From NCBI RefSeq assembly GCF_003856525.1, contig NZ_RJVQ01000002.1, positions 124,001-188,000 on the forward strand: DNA of 64,000 nucleotides. The letters run 5' to 3'. Origin of the DNA: Vibrio viridaestus. Lineage in GTDB: Bacteria > Pseudomonadota > Gammaproteobacteria > Enterobacterales > Vibrionaceae. The translations under genes and the position numbers were made by a program. Under the pieces are notes generated by a model. The model worked only from the letters and a program-made list of their open reading frames with translations, was not told where the DNA came from and ran no database searches. Positions 18,710-29,710 of this stretch are shown in pieces. Each line of letters starts with the position of its first letter. Position 1 is the stretch's first letter.

Positions 18710-20197
18710 ATGAGTAAAGAGATTTTAGCGGTAGTAGAAGCAGTATCGAATGAAAAAGCGGTACCTCGTGAGCGTATTTTCGAAGCATTAGAAATCGCTC
18801 TTGCTACGTCAACAAAGAAAAAATATGAAATCGAAATAGACGTACGAGTTGCGATCAATCGAAAAACGGGTGAATTTGAAACGTTCCGCCGCTGGTTAGT
18901 GGTTGATGAAGTTCAAAGCCCAACAAAAGAAATTTCTTTTGATGCTGCAAGCTACGATGATGATTCTGTCGAATTAGGTGATTATGTCGAAGAGCAGATT
19001 GAATCTGTTACCTTTGACCGTATTACGACGCAAACAGCAAAACAAGTTATTGTACAGAAAGTTCGCGAAGCGGAGCGTGCTCAGATTGTTGAGCAGTTCA
19101 TCGATAATGAAGGTGAGCTTGTTACTGGCGTTGTGAAAAAAGTGAACCGAGAAGCGGTTGTGCTCGATTTAGGTAACAACGCTGAAGCAGTAATCCTCAG
19201 AGATGATCAGTTACCACGTGAAAACTTCCGTAGTGGCGACCGTGTTCGTGGTCTTCTTTATGCAGTTAGACCTGAAGCGCGTGGTTTCCAACTGTTTATT
19301 ACTCGTTCTAAGCCTGAAATGCTAGAAGAGTTGTTCCGTGTTGAAGTTCCTGAAATTGGTGAAGAGCTAATTGAACTTAAAGGGGCTGCTCGTGATCCAG
19401 GTTCTCGTGCTAAAATTGCTGTGAAAACAAATGATAAGCGTATCGACCCTGTCGGTGCTTGTGTGGGTATGCGTGGTGCTCGTGTTCAGGCTGTCTCTGG
19501 TGAGTTAGGCGGCGAGCGTATCGATATCGTTCTTTGGGATGATAATCCGGCACAATTTGTTATTAATGCAATGGCTCCTGCAGATGTGGCTTCTATCATT
19601 GTTGATGAAGATGCTCATTCAATGGATATCGCAGTTGAAGCCGATAATCTCGCTCAAGCGATCGGACGTAATGGTCAGAACGTACGTTTAGCCTCTCAAC
19701 TGACTGGTTGGGAACTTAACGTAATGACAGTTGAAGACCTGCAGAAGAAACACCAAGAAGAGTCTCTAGAGTCTATCGAAACATTCATGAAATATCTGGA
19801 TATCGAACAAGATTTTGCAGAGCTTTTGGTAGAAGAAGGCTTTTCTACTCTAGAAGAGATCGCATACGTTCCTGTTAACGAACTTCTAGAAGTTGATGGT
19901 CTTGATGAAGATCTTGTGGAAGAGCTGCGCTCAAGAGCGAAAGACTCTTTAACAACGCTTGCTTTAGCAAAAGAAGAATCATATTCAGGTGTTGAACCAG
20001 CAGACGATTTGCTTGGTTTGGACGGATTAGATCGTGACATGGCATTTAAACTTGCTGCCAAAGGTGTTGCGACATTAGAAGACTTAGCTGAACAAGGTAT
20101 TGATGACCTTGAAGGTGTCGAAGGACTAACAGAAGAGAAAGCTGGTGAATTGATCATGGCTGCTCGTAACATTTGTTGGTTCGGCGACGAAGAATAA
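18710..20197 (+). CDS. nusA: Transcription termination/antitermination protein NusA
   Basis: NusA binds RNA polymerase and nascent RNA and modulates pausing, termination and antitermination. The 495 residues show the N-terminal polymerase-binding domain, an S1 domain (about 135–200), two KH domains (about 230–345, with [12 protein letters not shown] and [13 protein letters not shown]) and two acidic C-terminal repeats (about 365–490), the enterobacterial/Vibrio type layout. 24 bases after rimP. Confidence 0.97.
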   Translation: MSKEILAVVEAVSNEKAVPRERIFEALEIALATSTKKKYEIEIDVRVAINRKTGEFETFRRWLVVDEVQSPTKEISFDAASYDDDSVELGDYVEEQIESVTFDRITTQTAKQVIVQKVREAERAQIVEQFIDNEGELVTGVVKKVNREAVVLDLGNNAEAVILRDDQLPRENFRSGDRVRGLLYAVRPEARGFQLFITRSKPEMLEELFRVEVPEIGEELIELKGAARDPGSRAKIAVKTNDKRIDPVGACVGMRGARVQAVSGELGGERIDIVLWDDNPAQFVINAMAPADVASIIVDEDAHSMDIAVEADNLAQAIGRNGQNVRLASQLTGWELNVMTVEDLQKKHQEESLESIETFMKYLDIEQDFAELLVEEGFSTLEEIAYVPVNELLEVDGLDEDLVEELRSRAKDSLTTLALAKEESYSGVEPADDLLGLDGLDRDMAFKLAAKGVATLEDLAEQGIDDLEGVEGLTEEKAGELIMAARNICWFGDEE

Positions 20198-20219
20198 TTT
20201 CAGCAAGGGAGGAAGCGGC

Positions 20220-22976
20220 ATGACACAACTTACAGTAAAAGCACTGAGTGAAGAAATAGGAACGCCTGTTGACCGCTTATTAGAACAACTTGCTGACGCT
20301 GGATTGAAAAAGACGAGTTCTGATACAATTTCAGATGAAGAGAAAAATCAATTACTAAGTTCTCTTCGTAAAGGAAATGGCGATGAAGCTAATGACTCAT
20401 CTCCGACTCGCCTAACACTGCAGCGTAAGACGCGTAGCACATTAAGTGTTAATGCTGGAAGCGGTAAGAGTAAAAATGTACAGGTTGAAGTGCGTAAAAA
20501 ACGTACGTATGTTAAACGAAGTGCCATAGAAGATGATGCGAAACGTGAAGCGGAAGAACAAGCTAAACGTGAAGCGGAAGAATTAGCTAAGCGCGAAGCT
20601 GAAGAGCAAGCAAAACGTGAAGCTGAAGAGCAGGCGAAACGTGAAGCTGCAGAGAAAGCGAAACGTGAAGCTGAAGAGAAAGCGAAACGTGAAGCTGAAG
20701 ATAAAGCAAAACGTGAAGCTGACGAAAAAGCGAAACGTGAAGCTAACGACAAAGCGACGCGTAACGATTCAGCTCAGAAGTCTAAAACACTTTCTGATGA
20801 AGAAAAAACTAAGCAAGAGGCAGCGCTAAAAGAAGCCGAAGCACTGAAACGTCGCCAGGAAGAAGAAGCAAGGCGTAAGGCTGAAGAGGAAAGTCAGCTT
20901 CAGCTTGAAAAAGCACGCGAATTGGCTGAAAAAAATAAAGAGCGTTGGTCTGCGGAAGAAGAGAAAAAAGGTGATATGGAACAAGAAAACACAGATTACC
21001 ATGTGACAACCTCTCGTTATGCGCGAGAAGCGGAAGACGAAGCAGACCGCCGCGACGAAGGTGGTCGTCGCCGTTCTACTAAAGCGAATAAGCGTAAGAT
21101 GTCTAAGAATGACGATCGTCAAGAACGTGATTCTCATCCTCGCGGTAAGCGCAAAGGTAAAATTGCTAAACCGTCATCAATGCAACATGGTTTTGATAAA
21201 AACGCGGTAGTTCAAAAATCTGATGTCGTCATTGGCGAAACAATCAGCGTTTCTGAGCTTGCACAGAAGATGTCAGTCAAAGCGACTGAGGTCATCAAAG
21301 TGATGATGAAAATGGGTGCTATGGCAACCATTAACCAAGTTATTGACCAGGAAACAGCTCAGCTTGTTGCTGAGGAAATGGGACATAAAGTCATCATTCG
21401 TAAAGAAAACGAACTTGAAGAGCAAGTGTTGTCAGATCGTGATAGTACGTCAGAAGCCGTTCCTCGTGCTCCTGTTGTTACAATCATGGGTCACGTTGAC
21501 CACGGTAAGACATCGACACTTGACTACATTCGTCGTGCACACGTAGCGTCTGGAGAAGCGGGTGGTATTACACAGCACATTGGTGCATACCACGTTGAAA
21601 CTGATAACGGTATGATTACGTTCCTTGATACTCCTGGACACGCGGCGTTTACTGCAATGCGTGCTCGTGGTGCTCAGGCAACAGATATCGTTGTTCTTGT
21701 TGTTGCAGCAGATGATGGTGTAATGCCACAGACAGTTGAAGCGATTCAGCACTCTAAAGCGGCTGGCGTTCCTCTGATTGTTGCTGTGAACAAGATCGAT
21801 AAAGAAGGCGCGAACCCTGACAACGTTAAAAATGAACTTGCGCAATATGACATCATCCCTGAAGAGTGGGGCGGTGATAATATGTTTGTTCATATTTCGG
21901 CTAAGCAGGGAACCAATATCGATGCACTGTTAGAAGCAATTCTGCTTCAATCTGAAGTTCTAGAACTTACAGCGGTTGCTGACGGTATGGCGTCTGGTGT
22001 CGTGGTTGAATCTCGTCTTGATAAAGGTCGTGGTCCTGTGGCAACTATCCTTGTTCAGTCTGGTACTTTGAACAGAGGTGACGTTCTGCTATGTGGTCAA
22101 GAATACGGTCGTGTTCGTGCCATGGTTGACGAGTTAGGCAACGAAGTTCAAACTGCTGGTCCTTCAATTCCGGTTGAGGTGCTAGGTCTTTCTGGTGTTC
22201 CTGCTGCAGGTGATGAAGCGACAGTGGTTCGTGATGAGCGTAAAGCTCGTGAAGTTGCTAACTATCGTCAAGGCAAGTTCCGTGACGTGAAACTAGCTCG
22301 CCAGCAGAAAGCGAAGTTGGAGAATATGTTCTCTAATATGGCTGCAGGTGAAGTTGCTGAATTGAATGTTGTGCTGAAAGCTGATGTTCAAGGTTCGGTT
22401 GAAGCGATTTCTGATGCCCTTGTGAAACTATCTACTGATGAAGTTAAAGTTAACATTGTTGGTTCAGGTGTTGGTGGTATCACTGAAACTGATGCAACAT
22501 TAGCTGCGGCTTCTGATGCGATATTACTTGGTTTCAACGTTCGTGCTGATTCTTCTGCTCGTAAGACAATTGACGCTGAACACTTAGATCTTCGCTACTA
22601 CTCAATCATCTATCAGTTGATTGATGAAGTTAAACAAGCAATGAGTGGTATGCTTGCGCCTGAATTTAAGCAAGAGATCATTGGTCTGGCTGAAGTTCGT
22701 GATGTCTTCAAATCACCAAAACTCGGTGCTATCGCGGGTTGTATGGTAACTGAAGGCTTAATTAAGCGTAATAATCCAATCCGTGTACTTCGCGATAACG
22801 TTGTTATTTATGAAGGTGAGCTAGAATCTCTACGCCGCTTCAAAGATGACGTACAAGAAGTTAAGAACGGCTATGAATGTGGTATCGGTGTTAAGAACTA
22901 CAATGATGTTCGCGTAGGCGACCAGATTGAGGTGTTCGAGACTGTCGAAGTGAAACGTTCAATTGATGGCGAATAA
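20220..22976 (+). CDS. infB: Translation initiation factor IF-2
   Basis: IF-2 is the GTPase that brings fMet-tRNA to the 30S subunit and promotes subunit joining. 918 residues (890 in E. coli). An N-terminal IF2N domain (1–50) is followed by a highly charged linker carrying AKREAEE-type repeats (about 107–180), a second IF2N-like domain (about 340–390), the G domain from about residue 418 (G1 GHVDHGKT, G3 DTPGH, G4 NKID) and the C-terminal domains. GGAGG precedes the ATG. Internal starts giving shorter isoforms, known in E. coli, were not resolved. Confidence 0.97.
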   Translation: MTQLTVKALSEEIGTPVDRLLEQLADAGLKKTSSDTISDEEKNQLLSSLRKGNGDEANDSSPTRLTLQRKTRSTLSVNAGSGKSKNVQVEVRKKRTYVKRSAIEDDAKREAEEQAKREAEELAKREAEEQAKREAEEQAKREAAEKAKREAEEKAKREAEDKAKREADEKAKREANDKATRNDSAQKSKTLSDEEKTKQEAALKEAEALKRRQEEEARRKAEEESQLQLEKARELAEKNKERWSAEEEKKGDMEQENTDYHVTTSRYAREAEDEADRRDEGGRRRSTKANKRKMSKNDDRQERDSHPRGKRKGKIAKPSSMQHGFDKNAVVQKSDVVIGETISVSELAQKMSVKATEVIKVMMKMGAMATINQVIDQETAQLVAEEMGHKVIIRKENELEEQVLSDRDSTSEAVPRAPVVTIMGHVDHGKTSTLDYIRRAHVASGEAGGITQHIGAYHVETDNGMITFLDTPGHAAFTAMRARGAQATDIVVLVVAADDGVMPQTVEAIQHSKAAGVPLIVAVNKIDKEGANPDNVKNELAQYDIIPEEWGGDNMFVHISAKQGTNIDALLEAILLQSEVLELTAVADGMASGVVVESRLDKGRGPVATILVQSGTLNRGDVLLCGQEYGRVRAMVDELGNEVQTAGPSIPVEVLGLSGVPAAGDEATVVRDERKAREVANYRQGKFRDVKLARQQKAKLENMFSNMAAGEVAELNVVLKADVQGSVEAISDALVKLSTDEVKVNIVGSGVGGITETDATLAAASDAILLGFNVRADSSARKTIDAEHLDLRYYSIIYQLIDEVKQAMSGMLAPEFKQEIIGLAEVRDVFKSPKLGAIAGCMVTEGLIKRNNPIRVLRDNVVIYEGELESLRRFKDDVQEVKNGYECGIGVKNYNDVRVGDQIEVFETVEVKRSIDGE
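20538..20759 (+). repeat. 24-base tandem repeat coding the IF-2 charged linker
   Basis: About nine copies of a 24-base unit encode the octapeptide AKREAEEQ and variants (EEL, AEK, EEK, EDK, DEK, NDK). The predicted form is a long charged helix. Copies have diverged at third positions and in the last residues, so the repeat is not recent throughout. Confidence 0.85.
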
Positions 22977-23021
22977 TAGACTAGTATTGTCCTAGTGGCA
23001 GTATAGGTTGTTGTATGCACC

Positions 23022-23050
23022 ATGGGGGGCTGGTATATCCATCCCCCCAT
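23022..23050 (+). other. Intergenic hairpin between infB and rbfA
   Basis: ATGGGGGG and CCCCCCAT form an 8-bp stem with an inner TGG/CCA extension. It lies just before the rbfA ribosome site and lacks a proper T tract, so processing or translational control is likelier than termination. Confidence 0.5.
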
Positions 23051-23072
23051 TCTTTCTATAGTGAGAGAAGAT

Positions 23073-23468
23073 ATGTCTAAAGAATTTAGTCGTACTCAGC
23101 GAGTTGCTCAGCAGCTCCAAAAAGAATTAGCCATGATTTTACAACGTGAAGTGCGTGATTCACGTTTAGGCATGGTTACAATTTCAGAAGTTCAAGTTTC
23201 TAGAGATCTTGCTTATGCAAAAGTTTATGTAACATTCTTATGTATTGGCGAGCAAACCCCGCAGAGCTGCTTAAGTGCACTTAAAGAGCATGAACCTCAT
23301 ATACGCATGTTATTAGGTAAACAAATTCGTTTGCGTTTAACGCCTGAAATTCGCTTTGTTTATGATGATACTCTTGTTGAAGGCATGAGAATGTCTAACC
23401 TTGTATCGGAAGTCGTAAGTAAAGATAATGAGAAGAAACAAGCATCTGGTCGTGGAGAGGACGAATAA
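23073..23468 (+). CDS. rbfA: 30S ribosome-binding factor RbfA
   Basis: RbfA is a KH-like cold-shock protein needed for 16S rRNA 5'-end maturation. I start at ATG 23073 ([15 protein letters not shown]) because it gives the family start and 131-residue length; the longer frame would begin inside the upstream GC hairpin. Conserved segments are [21 protein letters not shown] and the C-terminal [11 protein letters not shown], both shown in part. Its stop overlaps the truB start (TAATG). Confidence 0.93.
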   Translation: MSKEFSRTQRVAQQLQKELAMILQREVRDSRLGMVTISEVQVSRDLAYAKVYVTFLCIGEQTPQSCLSALKEHEPHIRMLLGKQIRLRLTPEIRFVYDDTLVEGMRMSNLVSEVVSKDNEKKQASGRGEDE

Positions 23469-24421
23469 TGGCAAGACGTCGTAAAGGACGCCCTGTTGAT
23501 GGTATTGTTCTTCTTGATAAGCCAACCGGTATTTCATCAAATGATGCGCTTCAAAGAGTGAAGCGCTTCTATTTTGCAGAAAAAGCCGGTCACACTGGAG
23601 CTTTGGATCCTTTAGCAACCGGAATGCTGCCAATTTGTTTGGGTGAAGCGACGAAGTTCTCTCAGTTTCTTCTTGATTCCGACAAGCGTTATACCGTGAT
23701 TGCTAAATTGGGAGAGAGAACCAACACCTCAGATTCTGATGGCGAAATTATTGATACCCGACCTGTCAACGTTGAATATGATGATCTCTTAAGTAAAGTC
23801 GCTTCTTTCAAGGGAGAGACCGATCAGATTCCTTCAATGTTTTCTGCGCTTAAATATCAGGGTAGACCTCTTTATGAGTATGCCCGAGAAGGTATCGAGG
23901 TTCCTAGAGAATCAAGAAAGATAACCGTCTATGACATCGAATTGGTTCGTTTTGAACATGATGAAATTGAAATGAATGTTCATTGTTCCAAAGGAACCTA
24001 TATCCGTACAATCGTTGATGACTTGGGTGAAATGCTCGGGTGTGGTGCTCACGTTACGATGCTGCGCCGTACTGCTGTAGCGAATTACCCATATGAAAAA
24101 ATGGTGACGTTAGAGCAACTTGAATTGTTGCTTAATCAAGCTCACGAGCAAGAGCGTCAACCTAAAGAATTATTAGATCCGTTACTCCTACCCATGGATA
24201 CAGCAGTAGAGAACTTAGTGGAAGTCAATATCATCCCTGAGTTAGCCGAGATGGTGATGCATGGTCAGCCTGTTCAAGTTATTGGGGCACCAAGTTGCGG
24301 ACAAGTACGCATTACAACAGGGGAAAGTGAAAACTCACTTTTCTTAGGTGTGGGTGAAATTGATAACGATGGACGAATCGCACCTAAACGTCTTGTTGTA
24401 AGGCGTGAAGAAAACAGTTAA
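23468..24421 (+). CDS. truB: tRNA pseudouridine(55) synthase TruB
   Basis: TruB makes pseudouridine 55 in the T loop of elongator tRNAs. The 317 residues match the family. The catalytic aspartate is Asp47 in [14 protein letters not shown]; the N-terminal [14 protein letters not shown] motif and the [10 protein letters not shown] motif are clear, and a C-terminal PUA-like domain follows. Translationally coupled to rbfA by a one-base overlap. Confidence 0.96.
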   Translation: MARRRKGRPVDGIVLLDKPTGISSNDALQRVKRFYFAEKAGHTGALDPLATGMLPICLGEATKFSQFLLDSDKRYTVIAKLGERTNTSDSDGEIIDTRPVNVEYDDLLSKVASFKGETDQIPSMFSALKYQGRPLYEYAREGIEVPRESRKITVYDIELVRFEHDEIEMNVHCSKGTYIRTIVDDLGEMLGCGAHVTMLRRTAVANYPYEKMVTLEQLELLLNQAHEQERQPKELLDPLLLPMDTAVENLVEVNIIPELAEMVMHGQPVQVIGAPSCGQVRITTGESENSLFLGVGEIDNDGRIAPKRLVVRREENS

Positions 24422-24550
24422 GTGACCTTGTATGTTTTAACAAACGCATCTGGACACTGAATGGTGGATACTCTATAATCCGCGTTCCTCGTGTTGGCTG
24501 AATCAGAGATTGGCTGACACAAACTTAAACTCAACTCTCAGGAGAGAATT

Positions 24551-24820
24551 ATGTCTCTGAATGCAGAAACTAAAGCAGCAATCGTTGCTGAATACGCACG
24601 TGCCGAAGGCGATACTGGTTCACCAGAAGTTCAAGTAGCTCTACTTACTGCTTCTATCAACCACCTTCAAGGTCACTTCCAAGAGCACAAAGGCGATCAC
24701 CATAGCCGCCGTGGTCTTCTACGTATGGTTTCAAGCCGTCGTAAACTTCTAGACTACCTAAAAGGTAAAGATCTAGATCGTTACCACGACCTAATCAAAC
24801 GTCTAGGCCTACGTCGCTAA
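24551..24820 (+). CDS. rpsO: 30S ribosomal protein S15
   Basis: S15 binds the central domain of 16S rRNA early in assembly. 89 residues, the standard length, with [14 protein letters not shown] and the ending [11 protein letters not shown] strong GGAGAGA ribosome site precedes the ATG. In E. coli S15 represses its own translation through a leader pseudoknot; I did not establish that structure here. Followed by a strong terminator. Confidence 0.97.
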   Translation: MSLNAETKAAIVAEYARAEGDTGSPEVQVALLTASINHLQGHFQEHKGDHHSRRGLLRMVSSRRKLLDYLKGKDLDRYHDLIKRLGLRR

Positions 24821-24832
24821 GATCAGTTTGTT

Positions 24833-24858
24833 AAAAAGGGGCTTAAAGCCCCTTTTTT
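24833..24858 (+). terminator. rpsO terminator
   Basis: AAAAAGGGGC, loop TTAAA, GCCCC and six Ts: a classic intrinsic terminator between rpsO and pnp. Confidence 0.92.
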
Positions 24859-25142
24859 AGTATCTAAATTTAACAAAAATCCTTCCAAGTAGTTTATACT
24901 ACCTGCCGTTTGCTCGATTTGAAGCATTCAAAACTCACTGCATTACAGTCACCGAAGTCGGCCAGATGGTCGCGGCTATTAAAAAGAAGTTTGTCGTTTG
25001 GAAAATGCTGGTAACAGCGTCCATTATCACGTCAATGTTCTTTAGTTGAAAACTGAGGTTCTTTTTACTAGTCGCGATTCGTAATGCCTTGAGTGTACTA
25101 ATACACACTATCTGGGGTAACCCGGAAAAAGGAAACTATTTA
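24859..25142 (+). other. pnp leader region
   Basis: About 285 non-coding bases before pnp. TTAACA (24870) and TATACT (24895) are a weak promoter candidate with a 19-base spacer. The leader contains short stems (for example GGCC/GGTC near 24961) and is where RNase III-dependent autoregulation of pnp acts in E. coli. I cannot draw a convincing long duplex by eye. Confidence 0.4.
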
Positions 25143-27281
25143 ATGTTTGAAAAACCAGTCGTTAAGAAATTTCAATACGGTAATCATACCGTTACGTTAG
25201 AAACTGGCGTTATTGCTCGTCAAGCTACTTCAGCTGTTATGGTCACAATGGACGACACATCTGTGTTTGTTTCTGTTGTCGGTAAAAAAGAAGCCGTTGA
25301 AGGTCAGGACTTTTTCCCTCTCACTGTAAACTACCAAGAGCGTACTTATGCTGCAGGTAAAATCCCTGGTGGTTTCTTTAAGCGTGAAGGTCGTCCATCT
25401 GAAGGTGAAACACTGACTGCTCGTCTAATCGACCGTCCAATTCGCCCTCTTTTCCCTGAAGGTTTCACTAACGAAGTTCAAATTATTGCGACAGTAATGG
25501 CTGTAAACCCAGACGTTCAGCCTGATATTCCAGCTATGATTGGTACATCAGCTGCGCTAGCAATTTCTGGTATTCCATTTAATGGCCCAATCGCAGCCGC
25601 TCGCGTTGGTCATATCGAAGGTCAACTCGTTCTGAACCCTAGCCAAACTGAGCTACAATCATCTCGTCTTGATTTGGTTGTTGCGGGTACAGAAAACGCA
25701 GTATTAATGGTTGAGTCAGAAGCAGACATCCTAAGTGAAGAAGAAATGCTTGCTGCAGTTGTTTTTGGTCACGACCAACAACAAGCTGCTATCACGGCAA
25801 TTAACGAATTTGCTGCGGAAGTTGCAACTCCAGCATGGGAGTGGGTTGCTCCAGCTGAAAATACTGTTCTTAAAGAGAAAGTAGCTCAATTAGCAGAAGC
25901 TCGCTTAACTGAAGCCTATCAGATCACTGAGAAAATGGCTCGTTATGACCAAGTAGCTGTGATTCGTAATGATGTCGTTGAAGCGCTAGTTGCACAAGAT
26001 GAAACTGTTGATACTAATGAAGTGAAAGAGATCTTCCACTCATTAGAAAAAACAGTGGTACGTAGCCGTATTATCTCTGGTGCTCCTCGTATCGATGGCC
26101 GCGAAAAGGACATGGTTCGTGCTCTTGACGTTCGTACTGGTGTTCTACCTCGTGTTCACGGTTCTGCACTATTCACTCGTGGTGAGACTCAGGCAATCGT
26201 AACTGCAACATTGGGTACTCAACGTGATGCTCAAATTATTGATGAGCTAACAGGTGAGAAGAAAGATCACTTCCTACTTCACTATAACTTCCCTCCATAC
26301 TGTGTTGGTGAAACTGGTTTTGTAGGCTCGCCAAAACGTCGTGAAATTGGTCATGGTCGTTTAGCAAAACGTGGTATCGCTGCGGTAATGCCATCAATCG
26401 ACGAGTTCCCATACACAGTTCGCGTTGTGTCTGAAATTACTGAGTCAAATGGCTCATCTTCAATGGCATCAGTGTGTGGTTCATCTCTTGCTCTTATGGA
26501 CGCAGGTGTGCCAATTAAAGCTTCTGTTGCTGGTATCGCAATGGGTCTTGTTAAAGAAGAGAATGACTTCGTTGTTCTTTCTGACATTCTTGGTGATGAA
26601 GATCACCTAGGCGACATGGACTTTAAAGTAGCGGGTACATCAACAGGTGTTACTGCACTGCAGATGGATATCAAGATTGAAGGTATCACTAAAGAGATCA
26701 TGCAGATTGCGTTAAACCAAGCAAAAGGTGCTCGTCTACATATCCTTTCTGTAATGGATGAAGCAATTGGTTCTGCCCGTGAAGACATCTCTCAGTTTGC
26801 ACCTCGTATTCATACAATGAAAATTAGTGCAGACAAGATCAAAGACGTTATCGGTAAAGGTGGTGCTGTTATCCGTGCTCTAACTGAAGAGACAGGCACA
26901 ACGATTGAAATCGATGATGACGGTACAATCAAAATTGCAGCTACAGAAGGTACTGCGGCTAAAGAAGCAATTCGCCGTATCGAAGAGATCACTGCGGAAG
27001 TCGAAGTAGGTCGTATCTATACTGGTAAAGTTGCTCGACTAGCCGATTTTGGTGCATTTGTTACTATTCTGCCTGGTAAAGACGGTCTGGTACACATTTC
27101 TCAAATTGCAGAAGAGCGTGTTGATAAAGTAACTGACTACCTTAAAGAAGGTCAGGAAGTTCAAGTTAAAGTTCTTGAAATTGATCGTCAAAACCGCATT
27201 CGTTTAAGCATGAAAGCAGCGGTTGAGAAACCTGCTGAAGAAGTGGTAGCAGAAGAGAAGCCAGAAACTTCAGCAGAATAA
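25143..27281 (+). CDS. pnp: Polyribonucleotide nucleotidyltransferase
   Basis: PNPase is the phosphorolytic 3'-to-5' exoribonuclease of the RNA degradosome. I start at ATG 25143 ([13 protein letters not shown]), with AAAGGA upstream, giving 712 residues as in E. coli; an in-frame GTG 54 bases earlier would be atypical. Two RNase PH-like domains are followed by a KH domain ([15 protein letters not shown], about 555–615) and an S1 domain ([18 protein letters not shown], about 620–690) and a short acidic tail. Confidence 0.97.
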   Translation: MFEKPVVKKFQYGNHTVTLETGVIARQATSAVMVTMDDTSVFVSVVGKKEAVEGQDFFPLTVNYQERTYAAGKIPGGFFKREGRPSEGETLTARLIDRPIRPLFPEGFTNEVQIIATVMAVNPDVQPDIPAMIGTSAALAISGIPFNGPIAAARVGHIEGQLVLNPSQTELQSSRLDLVVAGTENAVLMVESEADILSEEEMLAAVVFGHDQQQAAITAINEFAAEVATPAWEWVAPAENTVLKEKVAQLAEARLTEAYQITEKMARYDQVAVIRNDVVEALVAQDETVDTNEVKEIFHSLEKTVVRSRIISGAPRIDGREKDMVRALDVRTGVLPRVHGSALFTRGETQAIVTATLGTQRDAQIIDELTGEKKDHFLLHYNFPPYCVGETGFVGSPKRREIGHGRLAKRGIAAVMPSIDEFPYTVRVVSEITESNGSSSMASVCGSSLALMDAGVPIKASVAGIAMGLVKEENDFVVLSDILGDEDHLGDMDFKVAGTSTGVTALQMDIKIEGITKEIMQIALNQAKGARLHILSVMDEAIGSAREDISQFAPRIHTMKISADKIKDVIGKGGAVIRALTEETGTTIEIDDDGTIKIAATEGTAAKEAIRRIEEITAEVEVGRIYTGKVARLADFGAFVTILPGKDGLVHISQIAEERVDKVTDYLKEGQEVQVKVLEIDRQNRIRLSMKAAVEKPAEEVVAEEKPETSAE

Positions 27282-27345
27282 TTCTGTGTAAGAAGTTTGT
27301 AGGTTATTTGCTACACGTTCGCTTTTTATGAAGAAAGCATGTTAT

Positions 27346-27371
27346 AAAGGGAGCCTTGAGCTCCCTTTTTT
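27346..27371 (+). terminator. pnp terminator
   Basis: GGGAGC, loop CTTGA, GCTCCC and six Ts, flanked by AAA. It ends about 20 bases before nlpI, implying partial readthrough or a separate nlpI promoter. Confidence 0.85.
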
Positions 27372-27391
27372 ATGGTAAGGAAATCAACATC

Positions 27392-28291
27392 GTGAAATGG
27401 TTATCTATCATCCTAAGTTCGTTTATTTTATTAGGATGCGCCTCGTCTGGTAGTCGCGAAGCCGCAAATACTCGCTGGTTATATCCGCCAATGGCAAGAC
27501 CTGTTCAACCAGATTTGGGCAAAGAAGTTAAGATAGCTCAGCTGACTGAATTGCTTGGTCGGGATAATTTACCTGATAAAGTCAAAGCAAAAATGTTTTT
27601 CGAACGTGGTAATCTGTACGATGCCGTGGGATTAAAAAACTTGTCTAGATTGGATCTCGAGCGTTCGCTCGATCTTAATCCTGCACAGTCAGAAGTGTTT
27701 AACATGTTAGGTGTCTATTTTACGGAAATGGGACAGTTTGACTCGGCATATGAAGCGTTTGATTCGTCATTAGAGCTGGATAAAAATAATGTTTATGCCA
27801 AACGAAACCAAGCAATTGCTCTGTACTATGGCGAGCGACCTAAGTTGGCCATTGAACCGTTAGAGAAGATTCATCCTGAGGATGTTGAAGCACCATTCCA
27901 TGCGTTATGGTTGTATATTATTGAAAATGATTTAGACCCAGTGAAAGCAAAGTCAGATCTTGCTAAAGCCTACGAGCAACATAAGTCAGATGTTTGGGGA
28001 TGGTCCTTGGTTGCTATGATGCTAAACAAGGTCGATGAAGGTGATGTATTTAAAGCATTACTTAACGGAACCAAAGACAATACGGTTTTAGCTCAACGCC
28101 TGACAGAAGCCTATTTCTACCTTGCAAAACGTTATCAATTAGAGCATCAATATGCTGATGCCATTGCACTCTATAAGCTAGCTTTATCTTTCAATGTATA
28201 TGAGTATATCGAAAATAGATATGCCCTTTTAGAATTAGAGAAAATTTATCATCAGTTGAAAGAACAACAAACTGAAAAAGACGCCTCTTAA
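27392..28291 (+). CDS. nlpI: Lipoprotein NlpI
   Basis: NlpI is an outer-membrane TPR lipoprotein that scaffolds murein endopeptidases and the Prc protease. I start at GTG 27392 (VKWLSIILSS) because it gives a normal lipoprotein signal ending in the lipobox LLGC; AAGGA lies 10 bases upstream. 299 residues. TPR-like helices are visible from about residue 50 (AKMFFERGNLYDAVGL and following). Conserved place after pnp. The upstream frame extension to 27356 lies in the terminator and is rejected. Confidence 0.93.
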   Translation: MKWLSIILSSFILLGCASSGSREAANTRWLYPPMARPVQPDLGKEVKIAQLTELLGRDNLPDKVKAKMFFERGNLYDAVGLKNLSRLDLERSLDLNPAQSEVFNMLGVYFTEMGQFDSAYEAFDSSLELDKNNVYAKRNQAIALYYGERPKLAIEPLEKIHPEDVEAPFHALWLYIIENDLDPVKAKSDLAKAYEQHKSDVWGWSLVAMMLNKVDEGDVFKALLNGTKDNTVLAQRLTEAYFYLAKRYQLEHQYADAIALYKLALSFNVYEYIENRYALLELEKIYHQLKEQQTEKDAS

Positions 28292-28330
28292 AATAAAAGG
28301 CAAGCGTGAAAATTAGCTTGCCTTTTATTT
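28291..28330. terminator. nlpI terminator (15-bp stem)
   Basis: AAATAAAAGGCAAGC and its perfect complement GCTTGCCTTTTATTT with a 10-base loop. A and T tracts on both sides make it able to work in either direction. Confidence 0.88.
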
Positions 28331-28378
28331 CTGCCATCAACGATACTTGTCGCCCTTTTATTAATCGTGATATATCGA

Positions 28379-29710
28379 ATGAAAGAGCACCACGTCAAAA
28401 GTTTCTTCCGCTATATGATACTAACCGTTGCAGCGATGCTTGTGAGCGGTTTATATCAGATTATTGATGGTGCTTTTATCGGTCATTATGTTGGCTCGAA
28501 TGGGCTTGGTGCCATTAATACCGTTTGGTCGATTTTAAGCTTGATTATCGGGATTGGTTTGATGATTGGTGTAGGCACGGGCGCTGTAGCATCTATATTT
28601 CGTGGTCAAAAGAATCATTATAAGGCAACGAGTACGTTGGCAAATGGATTCATTCTTATCGGTCTTTTCAGTGTAGTGGGGGCTTTATTACTTCATTTCA
28701 CTTTCCCTACCTTAGTTTCTCTACAGACATCCGACAAAGATGTTATCAAGCTTAGCCATAAATATTTGAACGTTATTATTTGGTGTTTACCTTTTCTTAT
28801 CGGCTCAACTGCGATTCCATTTTTTATTCGTAACGATGGCAAGCCAGTGATAGCAACTTTATTAATGTTATTCGGTGCAGCTATCAATATCGTTCTGGAT
28901 TATCTGCTGATTGGTTACTTTCACATGAATATGCAGGGAGCAGCGATAGCAACCGTCATAGCTCAGTCAGTGACGAGTATTCTTGGTAGCCTCTATTTCT
29001 ACTCTGATAGAGCCACATTACGTTTGCATTTTAGGGACATTAAATTTTCCCTGACAATCATGCTTCGAATTGTTGCTATTGGACTCTCTAGCTTGTTCAT
29101 GTATCTGTATTGGGGTGTTATGGTTGGGCTACATAACAGCCAGTTTAGTTGGTATGGCGGAACAACCGCTTTGGGAGCATATGCCGTTCTTGGGTATTTT
29201 GTTACGTTTTACTATTTAACAATCGAAGGTGTTGCGAATAGCCTGCAACCTTTAGCCAGCTTTCATTACGGAGAGGAAAAATTAGCCCCCATCAGGGAGT
29301 TGTTGAAGATTTCACTTTGTATTGTCATGCTTTTAGGGGGAACACTATATTTATTGTTGTACCTTTTCCCCGGGCCACTTTTGAGTGTATTCACTGGTAG
29401 CGATGATAACTTATTCGATGTGGCAAGCCAGGGTGCTAAAATCCATTTATTTGCATTGGCATTTGATGGTTTTTTGGTTGTGTCAGCCGCCTTTTATCAG
29501 TCAGTTCACTGTGCCAAAAAGGCGATTGCTATTACGATTGGAAATATTATCGTTCAGCCCCCGCTGCTGTGGTTACTACCAAAATGGTTTGCCCTAGATG
29601 GGGTATGGTTGGCTTATCCATTATCCAATATTATGCTCAGCTTATTTGTGGGGGCGTTACTATTAAGAGATATTCCTAAGATCCTAGGTCCGATAGCTCC
29701 GCGTTTCTAA
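28379..29710 (+). CDS. MATE family multidrug/metabolite efflux transporter
   Basis: A 443-residue inner-membrane protein of the MATE family, exporting drugs or metabolites by Na+ or H+ antiport. About twelve hydrophobic helices in two halves are visible, with the family-typical IDGAFIGHYVGSNGLGAIN near residue 30 and a matching FVTFYYLTIEGVANSLQPL in the second half. I prefer ATG 28379 over a GTG four codons upstream. No ion-binding assignment is attempted. Its 3' end overlaps convergent ubiV by 27 bases. Confidence 0.85.
   Translation: MKEHHVKSFFRYMILTVAAMLVSGLYQIIDGAFIGHYVGSNGLGAINTVWSILSLIIGIGLMIGVGTGAVASIFRGQKNHYKATSTLANGFILIGLFSVVGALLLHFTFPTLVSLQTSDKDVIKLSHKYLNVIIWCLPFLIGSTAIPFFIRNDGKPVIATLLMLFGAAINIVLDYLLIGYFHMNMQGAAIATVIAQSVTSILGSLYFYSDRATLRLHFRDIKFSLTIMLRIVAIGLSSLFMYLYWGVMVGLHNSQFSWYGGTTALGAYAVLGYFVTFYYLTIEGVANSLQPLASFHYGEEKLAPIRELLKISLCIVMLLGGTLYLLLYLFPGPLLSVFTGSDDNLFDVASQGAKIHLFALAFDGFLVVSAAFYQSVHCAKKAIAITIGNIIVQPPLLWLLPKWFALDGVWLAYPLSNIMLSLFVGALLLRDIPKILGPIAPRF

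Noticed and set aside
19696-20172. Minus-strand Ser-rich frame opposite nusA
   Set aside because: A shadow of the acidic nusA 3' region: Asp/Glu codons read as Ser on the other strand.
20538-20759. CRISPR-like regular repeat
   Set aside because: The units are contiguous without spacers and encode the IF-2 linker in frame.
23022-23072. N-terminal extension of RbfA
   Set aside because: It would start inside the G/C hairpin; [10 protein letters not shown] is the normal start.
25089-25142. N-terminal extension of PNPase from GTG
   Set aside because: The downstream ATG has a good ribosome site and gives the standard N-terminus and length.
27356-27391. N-terminal extension of NlpI
   Set aside because: It would destroy the lipoprotein signal and lies in the pnp terminator.
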